A DNA stretch of 64,000 bases from Boswellia sacra (GCA_013180625.2 SNVD02013683.1:1-64000); one strand, 5' to 3'. Shown: positions 34,077-44,269, counted from the stretch's first letter. Translations and numbers: made by a program. The notes: generated by a model from the sequence alone, not told the origin.

Positions 34077-36058
34077 ATGACTAAGGTAGTGGAAGCAAGA
34101 ATGGATGTGTTAGAGGAAAGACTTACCCAATTCCAGGAAGATATCGGAGTGGTTAAAGAAGGACTGTCGAGGGTTCCATTCCTGGAGCAGAAGGTGGCGG
34201 GCATACTGGAGTGTTTGGAGAGGTTGGCGAAGGTTAACGAGGGCGATACAACAGCTTCGTCGTCGGGAGCTGAGCGAAATCATCGACAGAGGCTGTTGAA
34301 ACAGTGACGCCGGTGCTACCAACCTCCATCGGCAGCTTCAAAATTGGTATCGGTGCTCACTACTCGGCATCAACATCCAAACAGAAAGTGCCGATGGGAG
34401 GATCTGGAGGAGGGTCGCCTTCATACATCGCCGGAGGTGATGGAAGCGACGACCCATGGACGGCGGAGATTCGAATCAGACGAGTCGAGATGCCTACCTC
34501 TGACAGTGGAGATCCAAGAGGCCGTGAAGGAGTCGAGATCCATCGTGAATCTGAGAGGCGTGGCGGAGTTTGGCATCGACTGTTAGAGATGTTGGTGTTT
34601 GACGGCAGCTTCAGCGCGGGCGAGAATCACACACGAAGTTTTCGACCATTGCGACGGACGGAGATGTCGGTGTTTCACGGAGGAGATCCCGATGAGAGGG
34701 ATTTCAAGGCGGAACACTATCTCTCTCTCTATCACCTGTCGGAGACGGAGAAGATCGGAGCAGCTGCCGTGAGTTTCGACGGCGATGCACTGGCCTGGTT
34801 CCAGTGGGGAGATCGACAATGTCTGGTGCGCAGCTGGGAGGAGATGAAGGCGCTGCTGCTGAGCAGGTTCCGATTGAGTCAGGAGCGTACCAATTTTGAG
34901 GATTTTCTGGCTTGGAGATCGAGCAGACCAGTGAGAGAATATCAGAGGCAGCTTGAACTTCTTGCATCGTCGCTTCACGGCACAGCTGAGGAGGAATTCG
35001 AACCAGTTCTAATCACTCTCGAAGACCACTTGATTCCCGATTATCAGGCTAAAGGAGCTAAGAGGATCAAGGAAACGTATGGAGACATGCTGTTTTATCC
35101 TGGATGTGAATGCTCGGAAGAATTCCCTTTTCCAGAGAAATTAAAGTACAAGATAGTATTATCAACAAAGCCTCCAAAAGAATACCTTAAAGCTAAAGGA
35201 AAGGATACAAGAAATGACGCAGAGGATGATGACAAGAGTGATAGTGATGATCTAAGTGAAGAAAAGGACACCTATGACAATGGACACGCATCAAAAGCAT
35301 ATGACTACAAGTGCCTAATTGCCATTCATGCTGGGAAACCCAAAGTTAAACTAAAGGTGGGCACCTTCCTTAATGGCCTTAAGCCAGAAATACGGGCTGG
35401 GTTACAACGGCTACAGCCTAGGGATTGGTCCGGCCCATGGTTATTGTCCAGAGAAGTGTTAATAGCCAGAGGGTTAAACAGCAGCAACAGGGCCAGCAGC
35501 AGGCAGTATATTGAAAGATCTGATGACCTTATTAATAGCAATCCTCACATACTGCTGTACCTACTTAACTTTCTAAAGGCATTGTGGCAAGGGGCTGGAC
35601 TCTACACAACTATTTTTGAGTGGCTAAACAGCTTTGGAATGTTGATTTTGGAGTGGTTGAAAAGATTTGGAATGTTGTGGAAACAACTGTCCAACTCAGT
35701 TTCAGCAATTTCTAAATTGCAATTTCCTGAACGTGAAAATATGACAGAAATGGAGGCTTTGAGAAACTATGGTCGGACTCATGGAAATATTGATTTAGAT
35801 GACTATGCTGAGGAGTTAATGATTGATCTTGAATTGTCCAAGACGGTTGCTAATAAAGTCCCTACGCCACCACCATTGGTCCGCTATGGAAATAACTTTA
35901 CAACTTTTCACATGATGGAGAAGCTGCTGGAGGAACGGGAAGCTATACTAGGTGAATTAAAACAGAATTTGAAGGCGACACAAGACAACATGAAGGGAGT
36001 GGCTGAGGACCTGGAGTTGACAGCTAAACCAGAAAGTGTGTTGAGTGAATGCCACTAG
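34077..36058 (+). pseudogene. Chimeric gag::PI-PLC::integrase-tail reading frame, one frameshift
   Basis: The gag start is the ATG at 34077 (coiled-coil N-terminus). A one-base deletion near 34279, absent from the partial copy at 36666, shifts it; from 34304 a 584-codon frame runs to the stop at 36058. In that frame, residues ~121-233 are a Gypsy gag core (MSVFHGGDPDERDFKAE, GDALAWFQW, SWEEMKALLLSRF, VREYQRQLELL). Residues ~234-349 match plant phosphoinositide phospholipase C (ITLEDHLIPDYQAKGAK, LFYPGCECSEEFPFPE, STKPPKEYLKAK, an acidic linker, CLIAIHAGKPK). Residues ~350-372 return to gag (GTFLNGLKPEIRAGLQ). From ~520 the sequence PTPPPLVRYG, then LLEEREAILGELKQNL, resembles the Gypsy integrase C-terminus. 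The X-domain catalytic histidines lie outside the captured part, so no lipase activity is expected. Confidence 0.85.
35003..35350 (+). other. Captured phosphoinositide phospholipase C coding segment
   Basis: About 116 codons lie exactly between gag ...TAEEEFE and GTFLNGL..., which are contiguous in ordinary Gypsy gags. They correspond to the C-terminal part of the PLC X domain plus the start of the X-Y linker. No intron or stop occurs and the gag frame is preserved on both sides, so the source was probably spliced mRNA copied in by template switching. The donor gene is not in this window. The exact 3' junction (35345-35355) is uncertain by a few codons. Confidence 0.85.
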
Positions 36059-36206
36059 AAGGAAGAATCTGGAACTAAACCTGGGTTCCTAATTGAATGG
36101 AGAAACTTATTAGATTTTGAGGCTACTTGAGAACAACCTGACTTAATCCAGAATCAATTTCCTACTCTTCACCTTGAGGACAAGGTGAAAGTTGGGCGGG
36201 GGGTAA

Positions 36207-36636
36207 TGATAGGCCTCCAGTAGATTCACATATATTAGGCGACGCAACAGGCATGAAGCATTGAAGATATAAGGGCAATCAAGGGCAGAATGGAGAAATT
36301 GCTTTTATAATTCTGTTATGCTTTTCTGTCTTTTATAATTCTGTTATGCTTTGCTGTCATTTGTTGGTTATGTTTTGGGGTAGGGAAATTAGTTGTAATA
36401 AGAGGGAGAAAGGGGGGGAAGGAGGGCAGATTTTGGGAAGTAAGAAATTGGGAGACACTAGTCCCTAGGGAGAGCTTGCAGGACTCTCGAAGATCCTGCT
36501 ACCTATCTTTGTTACTTTTCTGATTTGTTCTTTCAATACAGAAACGCAGTGTAGTTAGCTTTCTATTTCAGTTTCTGTCAATCCAATTGTGTGTGCATTC
36601 AGTGTGTGTGTGAGTGAGAAAACCAGGATCCTATCA
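36207..36636 (+). repeat. 3' LTR of the PLC-carrying Gypsy element (shared with a second unit)
   Basis: 430 bp, nearly identical to 33618-34047. A second PBS and gag start follow it, so it also serves as the 5' LTR of the truncated unit. Confidence 0.92.
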
Positions 36637-36980
36637 AATTGGTATCAGAGCAGTAAGATCTTGAAATGACTAAGGTAGTGGAAGCAAGAATGGATGTGTT
36701 AGAGGAAAGACTTACCCAATTCCAGGAAGATATCGGAGTGGTTAAAGAAGGACTGTCGAGGGTTCCATTCCTGGAGCAGAAGGTGGCGGGCATACTGGAG
36801 TGTTTGGAGAGGTTGGCGAAGGTTAACGAGGGCGATACAGCAGCTTCGTCGTCGGGAGCTGAGCGAAAATCATCGACAGAGGCTATTGAAACAGTGACGC
36901 CGGTGCTACCAACCTCCATCGGCAGCTTCAAAATTGGTATCGGTGCTCACTACTCGGCATCAACATCCAAACAGAAAGTG
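36637..36980 (+). mobile_element. Truncated second internal copy (PBS and gag N-terminus)
   Basis: Nearly identical to 34048-34390, including the PBS (36640-36651) and the gag ATG at 36666. It retains the extra A lost in the first copy near 34279, so its gag frame reads on without a shift (SSSGAERKSSTEAIETVT). Homology stops abruptly at about 36980. The head-to-tail order LTR-internal-LTR-internal suggests unequal recombination, or tandem integration, followed by truncation. Confidence 0.9.
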
Positions 36981-37185
36981 CTGTATACATATAATACTAT
37001 TTACTTTATATAAAAGTCGTAAATAGACATATAAAAGCCATAAATGAATAAATAAATGTTGTATTTACAATTTTTATATACTTATTTACAACTTTACAGC
37101 TCTTATATACTCATTTACAACTTTTATATATGAATTTACTATTTTTATACAAAATAAATAGTGGCTGTATGGGTACAGCTGCTGT
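36981..37185. mobile_element. Possible MITE at the truncation point
   Basis: The left part TGTATACATATAATACTATT and the reverse complement of the right part (CCATACAGCCACTATTTATT) are loosely complementary, with repeated CATTTACAACTTTTATAT / ATATAAAAGTCGTAAAT words between. The ends are imprecise. Confidence 0.4.
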
Positions 37186-37395
37186 ACCCAAGTTACTTCC
37201 CAATATCTTTGAATGGTTGTACAAAATTTATATTCTTGCATGGTGAAGTAAATTTTGGGGGACTATAAATAGAACTTGAAATAAGAAAAGTTGTGTTTCA
37301 CATTCTAGTTAGCAGCTATGAGATTCTCGGTTTTGCAATTCTCTGTTTTCATATTCTTACTTCATGAGAGAAAATTGATGTTGTGACCTTGTAGC
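37186..37395 (+). repeat. Left part of an LTR-like sequence split by the 37396-40935 element
   Basis: Contains GGACTATAAATAGAACTTG, a TATA-box-like context typical of retroelement U3. The sequence continues across the insertion at 40941-41160, where CTAGATCGAACCATGATAAA resembles the U5 end of a Copia LTR. This is an inference; no partner LTR was found. Confidence 0.35.
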
Positions 37396-37976
37396 TGTTG
37401 GAGATAAAATGTTGAAAACAAATATTTACATAATAAATTACAAAATTTATTTTGAGATTAATTTCATACGTTACAAGTACAATAAAAACATGAGTTACAA
37501 CATTTATTTTTTGTAACGTTCATGTTTTTATTAAGAACTTATGGCTTGGGAGTTACAAGAATTAATTTGTAAGTTACTTAAGTTACGAGATTATTATATA
37601 AAGGAGTCTCATGGTTCTAACATTAGATGTGAATATTCTTTGATTATTTTCTATGTTTTGAGCAACCGTGACACATGAAGATAGGGTATTTTCTTCCGGT
37701 GATCGTACTCATTGAGAAGATAGGCTGTGAGCATTGGATTGTATCTTAGAGCCCTTAAGTACTGATATGACCCGCATGAGAGGAGGACTCTTTGGCTTTA
37801 GGACAATGCCTTTGACATGCCTCCCAAGTACTCAGACCATATATTTCTTACTCTATCTCTTTACTTGTTCTATTTATTTAATATATTGTTATGTTAATCT
37901 AATTTATATTTTATTATTTCTTCAATATATTATTGTTTGATTATATTATTTAAATTTATTATAAATATTTCCAACA
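37396..37976 (+). repeat. 5' LTR of the LARD-like element
   Basis: 581 bp with 7-base terminal inverted repeat TGTTGGA/TCCAACA. It is about 95% identical, by eye, to the 3' LTR. Confidence 0.9.
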
Positions 37977-39719
37977 ATTCTAAAGCCAAAGAGTATCTCA
38001 TACAATTGGTTAGTTATTTGGTTAATATTAATTGGTTGCATATACTTATGCTTTTATTTTTTGATTGCTTATGTTACACAAACTATTTCATAATAGTTTG
38101 CACATTCTACTTCTTATTAGATCTATAACTATAAGCATCTATATAACTATTAGCTTCATCTATATTTTATTTATATTTTAATGAATATGAGAGGATCACA
38201 AGTGTGATGGATTTTGCTAATTATTTTGTTTGTTTGTTTATCATATAATATATATTGTAGATTTTTGCTCTATCATGTTTTATTTTTTTGTTCATAATTT
38301 GAATATAGCTAGCCTTACTATGCTATATATGATTAGTGCATTATTCTAGTTTATATTGTGATATATACTTGCGTGTATAAATTCTTTTATTTTTCCTTGC
38401 AATGAAGAACTGAAATAAATGTTTAGTTTGGAGCACGATATGAGTTAATTTCACATATTTGAAGCTTCTTTGGATAGTGATTACATGATGATTGCTATTA
38501 TCTTACAGATCTAGCCTTCTTAGTGTTGGAGAGTTGGTGGCTTCAATGTGTAACTTTCTTTCCAAATAAAGATTTATTTTACAACACGAGTAAATAATTG
38601 TCTTTATTAAGTTAAAGGCATGAAGGTATGTGACTGGTTATTCAAAATTTTCTTATTTATTTCAAAGGATATAAATGAGTTGTAATGTGTAGTGGTTTTA
38701 TTATTAAGACCTTTCAATAGTATTATTATGGTCTAATAAATATTTCAATGATGAAAATCCTTACCACTAATATCTATTACATATTATTCATGATTTGATT
38801 AATTTTATAGGTTACTAATTAAGAGTGTCATTATTTTAAAGCTAGATAATCATTGATCTTTATTGCATATTATTATAAATTGATTTGGAATTCAATTTAT
38901 ATGTTACTTGCATGTATTAAATTTTTTTATTAAAAAAATTTTCATATGTTTATTAAAAACTTATATGCAAGGTGGTGAGCTATTAATTCATAGTTTCTTG
39001 TGGCTATCATGCATATTAGATGACAACATCTAAATAACTGATTACTAGAGTATGTTAAGAAGACTAATAGATTATTATGATAATTTATGTGATTGTATTG
39101 AATGAAATTGTAGCATAAATGCTCATGATTATTATTAAATACATATATGAGTTATATATTATATTTGCAGTTTTAGCAATAAATATCTTCTTAATGTAAG
39201 GATTGAAAAAATATTTTTTTAGTGTGAGGGTTCCTAATCTTTAAGCGGTTTCATATTTTAGTTTTTAATTTTGTACAATTAAAATGACAATATTTTAAGT
39301 GTAGTTATTATTTTAATGAGTTTTAAAATTTAACAAATTAGTGCATTAATATTTTATAGAGTTATTACTAGTGTATTTAAAGTATTACTTAATGTGGGGG
39401 TTTTCTTTATTCGATGGCTGTTAATGTTTTTATGATATTTTGGGGAAAAAATGATATTAAATGATTATTAATTTTGTGCATGAGTTTGAAAATATTATTA
39501 CTTATGAGGTGATTAAGTGCTCCTTCAATTTTCTTTATTGTGTCTTTGATATTCTTATACTCTCTAACATTCTTTTGTTAAATATTTAATATTATTTAAG
39601 AAAGCTAGTGGAAGTAATCATCAAAGTAATGGGAACAAGTTCTTAAAGATAAAATCAATGAGAGATTTTGTGCAATTATAAAGATTCTTAGCATGCTAAT
39701 TAATTAATTAAATTGTCGA

Positions 39720-40330
39720 GGGGGATGTGCTTAAGCCCGAAGGAAGTCCCCTAGGAAAGTAACCCAACCTCTGTGATTAGAGATCCCATGAAGGAGGTTC
39801 AATGGGTAGGAACAATCTATACTGTGTGACTTGTTTAGCACAACTATTTTGACATATCTTAGAGGAGATATGATCCTGCTCATCCTTATGGCAAAGTACT
39901 TGTTATATGTGATGTTAGGAAGGATATTTATCCTGAGTCCAAAGGCTAAATACTCTTGCGAGGTATAGGTCACATATCTCTTTTGAGGACTCACCTAAGT
40001 GAGAGAGTCGTGAGGGCCGCGACTGTGAGAATTGGGCTGTTCACGAAAACTTTCATGAGAATCAAGATTAAGCGTATGATCATTAATAGCGCTAACCCGC
40101 CAAAACCATGTTTTCGTCGATATTATGTGTGTGATAGTTTGAAGTTTGGTCAAGAAATCGAGTTCAAGACTTTTTTCACTCAGGTTTCTCAAATGGATAC
40201 TATCAACACTAAGTATAGGTTCAAACCCGAAAGGTACCTATACCCATTGCATAATAGAAGGTTGCTCTTTATATATAATTTTTATTTTATAAGTATTTTT
40301 ATCTTACTATTTTATTTTATAAAGCTTTAA
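39720..40330 (+). other. Less AT-rich, complex block inside the LARD-like element
   Basis: A block beginning GGGGGATGTGCTTAAGCCCG is markedly less AT-rich than the surrounding interior. It includes a 124-codon plus-strand frame at 39956-40330 with a basic N-terminal half and a hydrophobic tail read from AT-rich DNA. No protein family is recognised. It may be structured RNA (packaging or dimerisation) or the residue of a coding region. Confidence 0.35.
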
Positions 40331-40354
40331 AGTTTTAAACATTTTGTAGGGGAC

Positions 40355-40935
40355 TGTTGGAGATAAAAGGTTTAAAACAAACATTTACATAATAAGTTAC
40401 AAAATTTATTTTGAGATTAATTTCATACGTTACAAGTATAATAAAATCATGAGTTACGACACTTATTATTTGTAACGTTCGTGTTTTTATTAAGAACTTA
40501 TGGCTTGGGAGTTACAAGAATTAATTTGTAAGTTACCTAAGCTACGAGATTATTATATAAAAGAGTCTCATGGTTCTAACATTAGATGTGAATATTCTTT
40601 GATTATTTTCTATGTGTTGAGTAACCACGACACATGAAGACAGGTTATTTTCTTCCGGTGATCGTGCTCATCGAGAAGATAGGCTGTGAGCACTGGGTTG
40701 TATCTTGAAGCCCTTGAGTACCGATATGACCCGCACGAGGGGAGGACTCTTTGGCTTTAGGACAATGCCTTTGACATGCCTCCCACGTACTCAGGCCATA
40801 TATTTCTTACTCTATCTCTTTACTTATTTTATTTATTTAATATATTGTTATGTTAATCTAATTTATATTTTATTATTTCTTCAATATACTATTGTTTGAT
40901 TATATTATTTAAATTTATTATAAATATTCCCAATA
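40355..40935 (+). repeat. 3' LTR of the LARD-like element
   Basis: 581 bp, flanked on the right by the GTAGC target duplication. Confidence 0.9.
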
Positions 40936-40940
40936 GTAGC

Positions 40941-41465
40941 AGGGGTTGTTGAGTAGCTTTTGTGAGAGCTTTTTTGTATTGTGTTTAGACTGACATCTTT
41001 GATCTGTAGAGAGTTGATACGTGATCTAATTTTCTGAGGTTAGGTAATATTATTCTTTGTGGTGCAAAAAAAGTTATCTTGGTGGACCTCTCTGGATGTA
41101 GATCAATCTAGATCGAACCATGATAAATTTCGGTGTACTATAATTATTACTTACTTATTTGTTCGTCTATTACTTCTCACTATGAATCAAACTTGTCCAA
41201 GCTTCATATATAAGAGGAGCTTGGGGATTTAATGCATATTTTAAAGGGTTTAATTGGGTTTCTTTATCATTTTTCTTAGTTGACCATATATTTGACAGCA
41301 ATTTATTGCCAAAAGACATTATTGTATCAAAGTACTAAATAACATGAAGCTTATGCAGAAAACAAACATCTTTCTCTAAGTTATTTAAAAAAAAAAAAAG
41401 GGAGAAGGCTGTGATAGAAATTCAGAAAAGCTAGAAAAAAGATTTTTCTACTTCGTCCCTATATT
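40941..41465. other. Intergenic, partly the right half of the split LTR-like sequence
   Basis: 40941-41160 continues the LTR-like sequence of 37186-37395. 41160-41465 is AT-rich DNA with an A12 run at about 41388-41399. No gene. Confidence 0.35.
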
Positions 41466-41658
41466 CTATTCCTTGCAACTCCAGTACAAAACTAATCTGT
41501 CAAAGCCTTCATAACTCTGGCAATTCGATCTTGAGCGTGCGACATCTCTACTCTGATTGTTCCTTCCTCCCAAACGTGGCAACTGCCATGTCATTGAGTT
41601 CTGTAGAAAATGTAATCTACGCAGGGGAGCTAGTATTCCACCAGTGCATCCAATAATC

Positions 41659-42027
41659 TGATGAGCTCATGCATGACATGCATGAGTTCTAGAATTCTGC
41701 TGAGCTCATGCATGACATGCATGGCTTCCAGAATCCCTCCCATGTGAATGCATTGAAAGTCAAAGGAAGTAGCCAAATTTGATTTGAATTTGTATGCAGA
41801 ATTTTCCCTATAAATATGGGACGAATTCTGCCTTGTTTAAGCATCAGAGAGATTCCAGAGAGAGTCCAGAGTCTAAACCAGAGAGTTTAGGATTGAGAGA
41901 GAGAGCCAGGAGAGCTCCAGAAATTTTAGGGGAGTTTTTTGTATAATTCTTGTACATTAATTTTCTCTGTTAATACAAGTAATTTTTCTCCCAAATTCTG
42001 TTCTGAGTTGATCTTTACATCCCAACA
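41659..42027 (+). repeat. 5' LTR of the Copia element, with RY-motif cluster
   Basis: 369 bp. The first 65 bases hold four copies of CATGCATG (41668-41675, 41677-41684, 41707-41714, 41716-41723). A TATA-type box CCTATAAATATGG lies at about 41807. It ends CCCAACA two bases before the PBS. Confidence 0.95.
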
Positions 42028-42315
42028 AGTGGTATCAGAGCCTCGTTGAGCTCCTGGAACGTCAGAACAGAGAGAAAAAATTCAGAGAAAATTTGTCCCC
42101 TGTTTCTGGAAAATTTCGATTTTTCGGAAAGTCATCGAATTTCGAATTTGAAGTGTCCAGTGTGTTCGTGACGACGTCCTGATCATTCTGCAATTTTCCG
42201 GCGACCGATCCGACGTCCAGAGACGCCGCACGCGCCGCACGCGCCTCTGACCTGGTCTGCGAGTGGGCGTCACTCGCCCCACGCGCTGCACGCGCCATTC
42301 CAAGGAAGAAGACGA

Positions 42316-42442
42316 CCACGTCAGCGCCACGTCACAGCCACGTCAGCAGCACTTTTCGCCACGTCAGCAGGTCGCCACGTCACCTGCCACGTGTCGCCAC
42401 GTCAGAGCCACGTCAGCATAGTGGACCCCACCTGCCACGTCA
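42316..42442 (+). promoter_or_regulatory. Array of eight CCACGTCA boxes plus one CACGTG G-box in the Copia leader
   Basis: Within 127 bases of untranslated leader the word CCACGTCA occurs eight times, mostly in GCCACGTCAGC context, and one CCACGTG G-box is present. CCACGTCA (TGACGTGG) is an ACGT-core site bound by plant bZIP factors, including those of the unfolded-protein and ABA/seed pathways. Its regulatory role here is an inference from motif density. Confidence 0.55.
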
Positions 42443-42449
42443 GCAGAAC

Positions 42450-42620
42450 GTTGGAAAATTCATTTTGACCCCTGTGTTTCCGAGTAATTACATTTTGACC
42501 CCTGAATTTCTGAAATTTACATTTCAGTCCTTAAGAAATATCAGTTTGGCCCCTGTAGTTATGGTGAATAACACTGTGCCCCTTTTAGTTTAAGAAATTT
42601 CAGTTTAGTCCTTAAAGTTT
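42450..42620 (+). repeat. Degenerate short repeat in the Copia leader
   Basis: Phrases such as CATTTTGACCCCTG, TTTGGCCCCTGTAG and TTTAGTCCTTAAAG recur four to six times at about 30-base spacing. Confidence 0.45.
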
Positions 42621-42760
42621 CCAAGCTTAGTATTTATTGTATAAAAAGAATTTTTGAGCCCCGGAAGAGGCTATTCCACCTAATTTGACCGTTCCGGACA
42701 TAACGGTGGGCTCGGATTTTTGAAATTCCATCTCTATTTTAGTGAATTAATTATTCTAAA

Positions 42761-43234
42761 ATGGAAGAATCATCCGGAGCCATGATAAAATTGACTGCTA
42801 CAAATTACACACAATGGAGACCCAGGATGGAGGATCTCCTTAGTTGTAAGGATCTATATGACCCTATAGAATTTGAAGGGCAGAGACATGAGATAGAAAA
42901 AGAGGCAGAGTGGAAGAAAATTAATAGAAAATGCATCGGTCAGATCAGACAATGGATCGATCATAGTGTCTTCCACCATGTAGCCAAAGAAACAGATGCA
43001 TATACTCTATGGAAAAAAATTAGAGAGTATGTATCAAGCCAAGTCAGCATGAAACAAAGCCATCCTGATGAGACGGCTTGTGAACTTGAAGTTGCGGAGC
43101 GGAACTCCTGTAGCAGAACATACAAGTGAGTTCCAGAACTGGGTGAATCAGTTGACAGCAGTCGAGTTACAGCTTGGAGACGAGGAACAAGCACTTCTAC
43201 TTCTCAGTTCCTTCCAGATTCATGGGAGACACTA
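42761..43234 (+). pseudogene. Copia gag, N-terminal part, two compensating frameshifts
   Basis: The ATG at 42761 starts a typical Copia gag (LTATNYTQWRPRMEDLL, a Trp-rich helical region, LWKKIREYV). Near 43050 the conserved gag sequence (AILMRRLVNLKLRSGTPVAE, then FQNWVNQLTAVELQLGDEE) moves to another frame. Near 43211 a second one-base loss restores the original frame (ETLVVSISNSAPGG). The direct reading stops at 43129. Both shifts look recent. Programmed shifting is not expected here. Confidence 0.85.
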
Positions 43235-44269
43235 GTGGTCTCCATCAGTAATTCAGCACCCGGAGGCAGACTTACCCTATCAATGGTTAAGGATGCCTTA
43301 ATGAACGAGGAGGCAAGAAGAAAAGATGCAGGCGCCAGTCAAGATGAGGCCTACATCACAGAGAATCGAGGAAGACAGTCTCGAGGTGAAGACTGGAGAA
43401 GAGGTAGAAGCAAAAGCAGAGGCAGATCAAGGGGCAGGTCAACAGATGGGCGGAGACCCACCTACAAATGCTATCACTGTGGCAAAGAGGGTCATATGAA
43501 GAGAAATTGTCGCAGTCTACAGAAGCAGAACCAGGAGAGTTCACAAGCACAAAGCAGCGAAGAGCCACGAGTCATATTTATAGAGGATGTGACCATTTGT
43601 GCAGAAGAGACATGCCTCCACACAGCAGACAAAGGAGTAGAATGGGTAATTGACACAGCAGCTTCCTGCCACGTCACTCCTTGCAGAGAAATCTTCACCA
43701 CGTACAAAGCAGGAGACTTTGGGATAGTGAAGATGGGTAACAACAGTACCGCCAAAATCATGAGAATTGGTGATGTTCAATTCCAAATGAATGTCGGATG
43801 TAAAATAACTTTGAAGGACGTTCGTCATGTGTCAGATCTTCGACTCAACTTGCTCTCGGTAAAAGCCTTTGATCAGCAAGGTTATGAGAGCTGCTTCACT
43901 AATGGTACATGGAAGATGTTAAAAGGGGTCATGGTGGTTGCTCGAGGTAAACTATGTGACAATCTTTACAGGACTCATGTAAAGATAGATAGAAAGAGCC
44001 AGGTTGAGCTTCAAAGGAATCAGAAAAAGTTTCGGAAGCAGATCAAGAGGAGGAAAACGAAGAGATTGTTGAGCCAGGGGGAGCCACAATCATCTGTAGA
44101 AGTTGTTGTACCTCTTGGATATGAAGAACCTCAGCCAAAACGATCTGAGCGAGGTAGGATTCCGTCGAGAAAATATCCGGAATCAAAATATGCACTGCTT
44201 ACTGATGAAGGGGGAGCCAGAGACAAGCTAGAACTATGCAGAGACATAGTTGGATTAGAAGCTGTCTAA
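43235..44269 (+). CDS. Copia gag C-terminus, protease and truncated pol
   Basis: A 344-codon frame in phase with the gag start. It contains an Arg/Ser-rich basic tract, a CCHC zinc knuckle (CYHCGKEGHMKRNC, about residues 78-91) that binds RNA, and the aspartic protease active site as WVIDTAASCHVTP (DTA in place of the commoner DSG/DTG-type triplet; DSA/DTA-like forms are usual in Copia). A partial GAG-pre-integrase segment (LNLLSVKAFDQQGYE) follows. Then the integrase core is absent and the frame runs through the linker that precedes RT in intact elements. It ends cleanly 46 bases before the 3' LTR. The nucleocapsid-protease part may still be functional, but upstream gag frameshifts make that doubtful. 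Confidence 0.85.
   Translation: MVSISNSAPGGRLTLSMVKDALMNEEARRKDAGASQDEAYITENRGRQSRGEDWRRGRSKSRGRSRGRSTDGRRPTYKCYHCGKEGHMKRNCRSLQKQNQESSQAQSSEEPRVIFIEDVTICAEETCLHTADKGVEWVIDTAASCHVTPCREIFTTYKAGDFGIVKMGNNSTAKIMRIGDVQFQMNVGCKITLKDVRHVSDLRLNLLSVKAFDQQGYESCFTNGTWKMLKGVMVVARGKLCDNLYRTHVKIDRKSQVELQRNQKKFRKQIKRRKTKRLLSQGEPQSSVEVVVPLGYEEPQPKRSERGRIPSRKYPESKYALLTDEGGARDKLELCRDIVGLEAV

Larger units (their letters stand above)
33618..36636 (+). mobile_element. Ty3/Gypsy-derived LTR retrotransposon carrying a captured phospholipase C segment
   Basis: A complete LTR-internal-LTR unit. The LTRs are 33618-34047 and 36207-36636 (430 bp each), begin TGATAGG and end CCTATCA, and differ at about four sites by eye. 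The PBS TGGTATCAGAGC (complementary to initiator tRNA-Met) is at 34051-34062. The polypurine-like tract GTTGGGCGGGGGGTA precedes the 3' LTR. The internal region encodes a gag-derived chimera and a scrap of the integrase C-terminus. Protease, RT and RNase H are absent, so the unit depends on other elements for mobility. A second partial internal copy follows the 3' LTR directly, so no target duplication can be scored. Confidence 0.9.
37396..40935 (+). mobile_element. Complete LTR retrotransposon without coding capacity (LARD-like), 3540 bp
   Basis: Both LTRs are 581 bp (37396-37976 and 40355-40935), starting TGTTGGAGATAAAA and ending TCCAACA or the mutated CCCAATA. A perfect 5-bp target duplication GTAGC flanks the element (37391-37395, 40936-40940). 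The 2378-bp interior has no gag, protease, RT or integrase. TTTTGTAGGGGAC just before the 3' LTR is the polypurine tract candidate. No standard PBS follows the 5' LTR. Mobilisation in trans is implied. The strand is inferred from the polypurine tract. Confidence 0.92.

Noticed and set aside
34583..34978. Minus-strand frames opposite the gag of the PLC element
   Set aside because: They are antisense shadows of the higher-GC gag coding sequence, with no recognised motifs.
42062..42330. Minus-strand frames of 82-85 codons in the Copia leader
   Set aside because: Arg/Ala-rich readings of GC-rich leader repeats, with no family resemblance.
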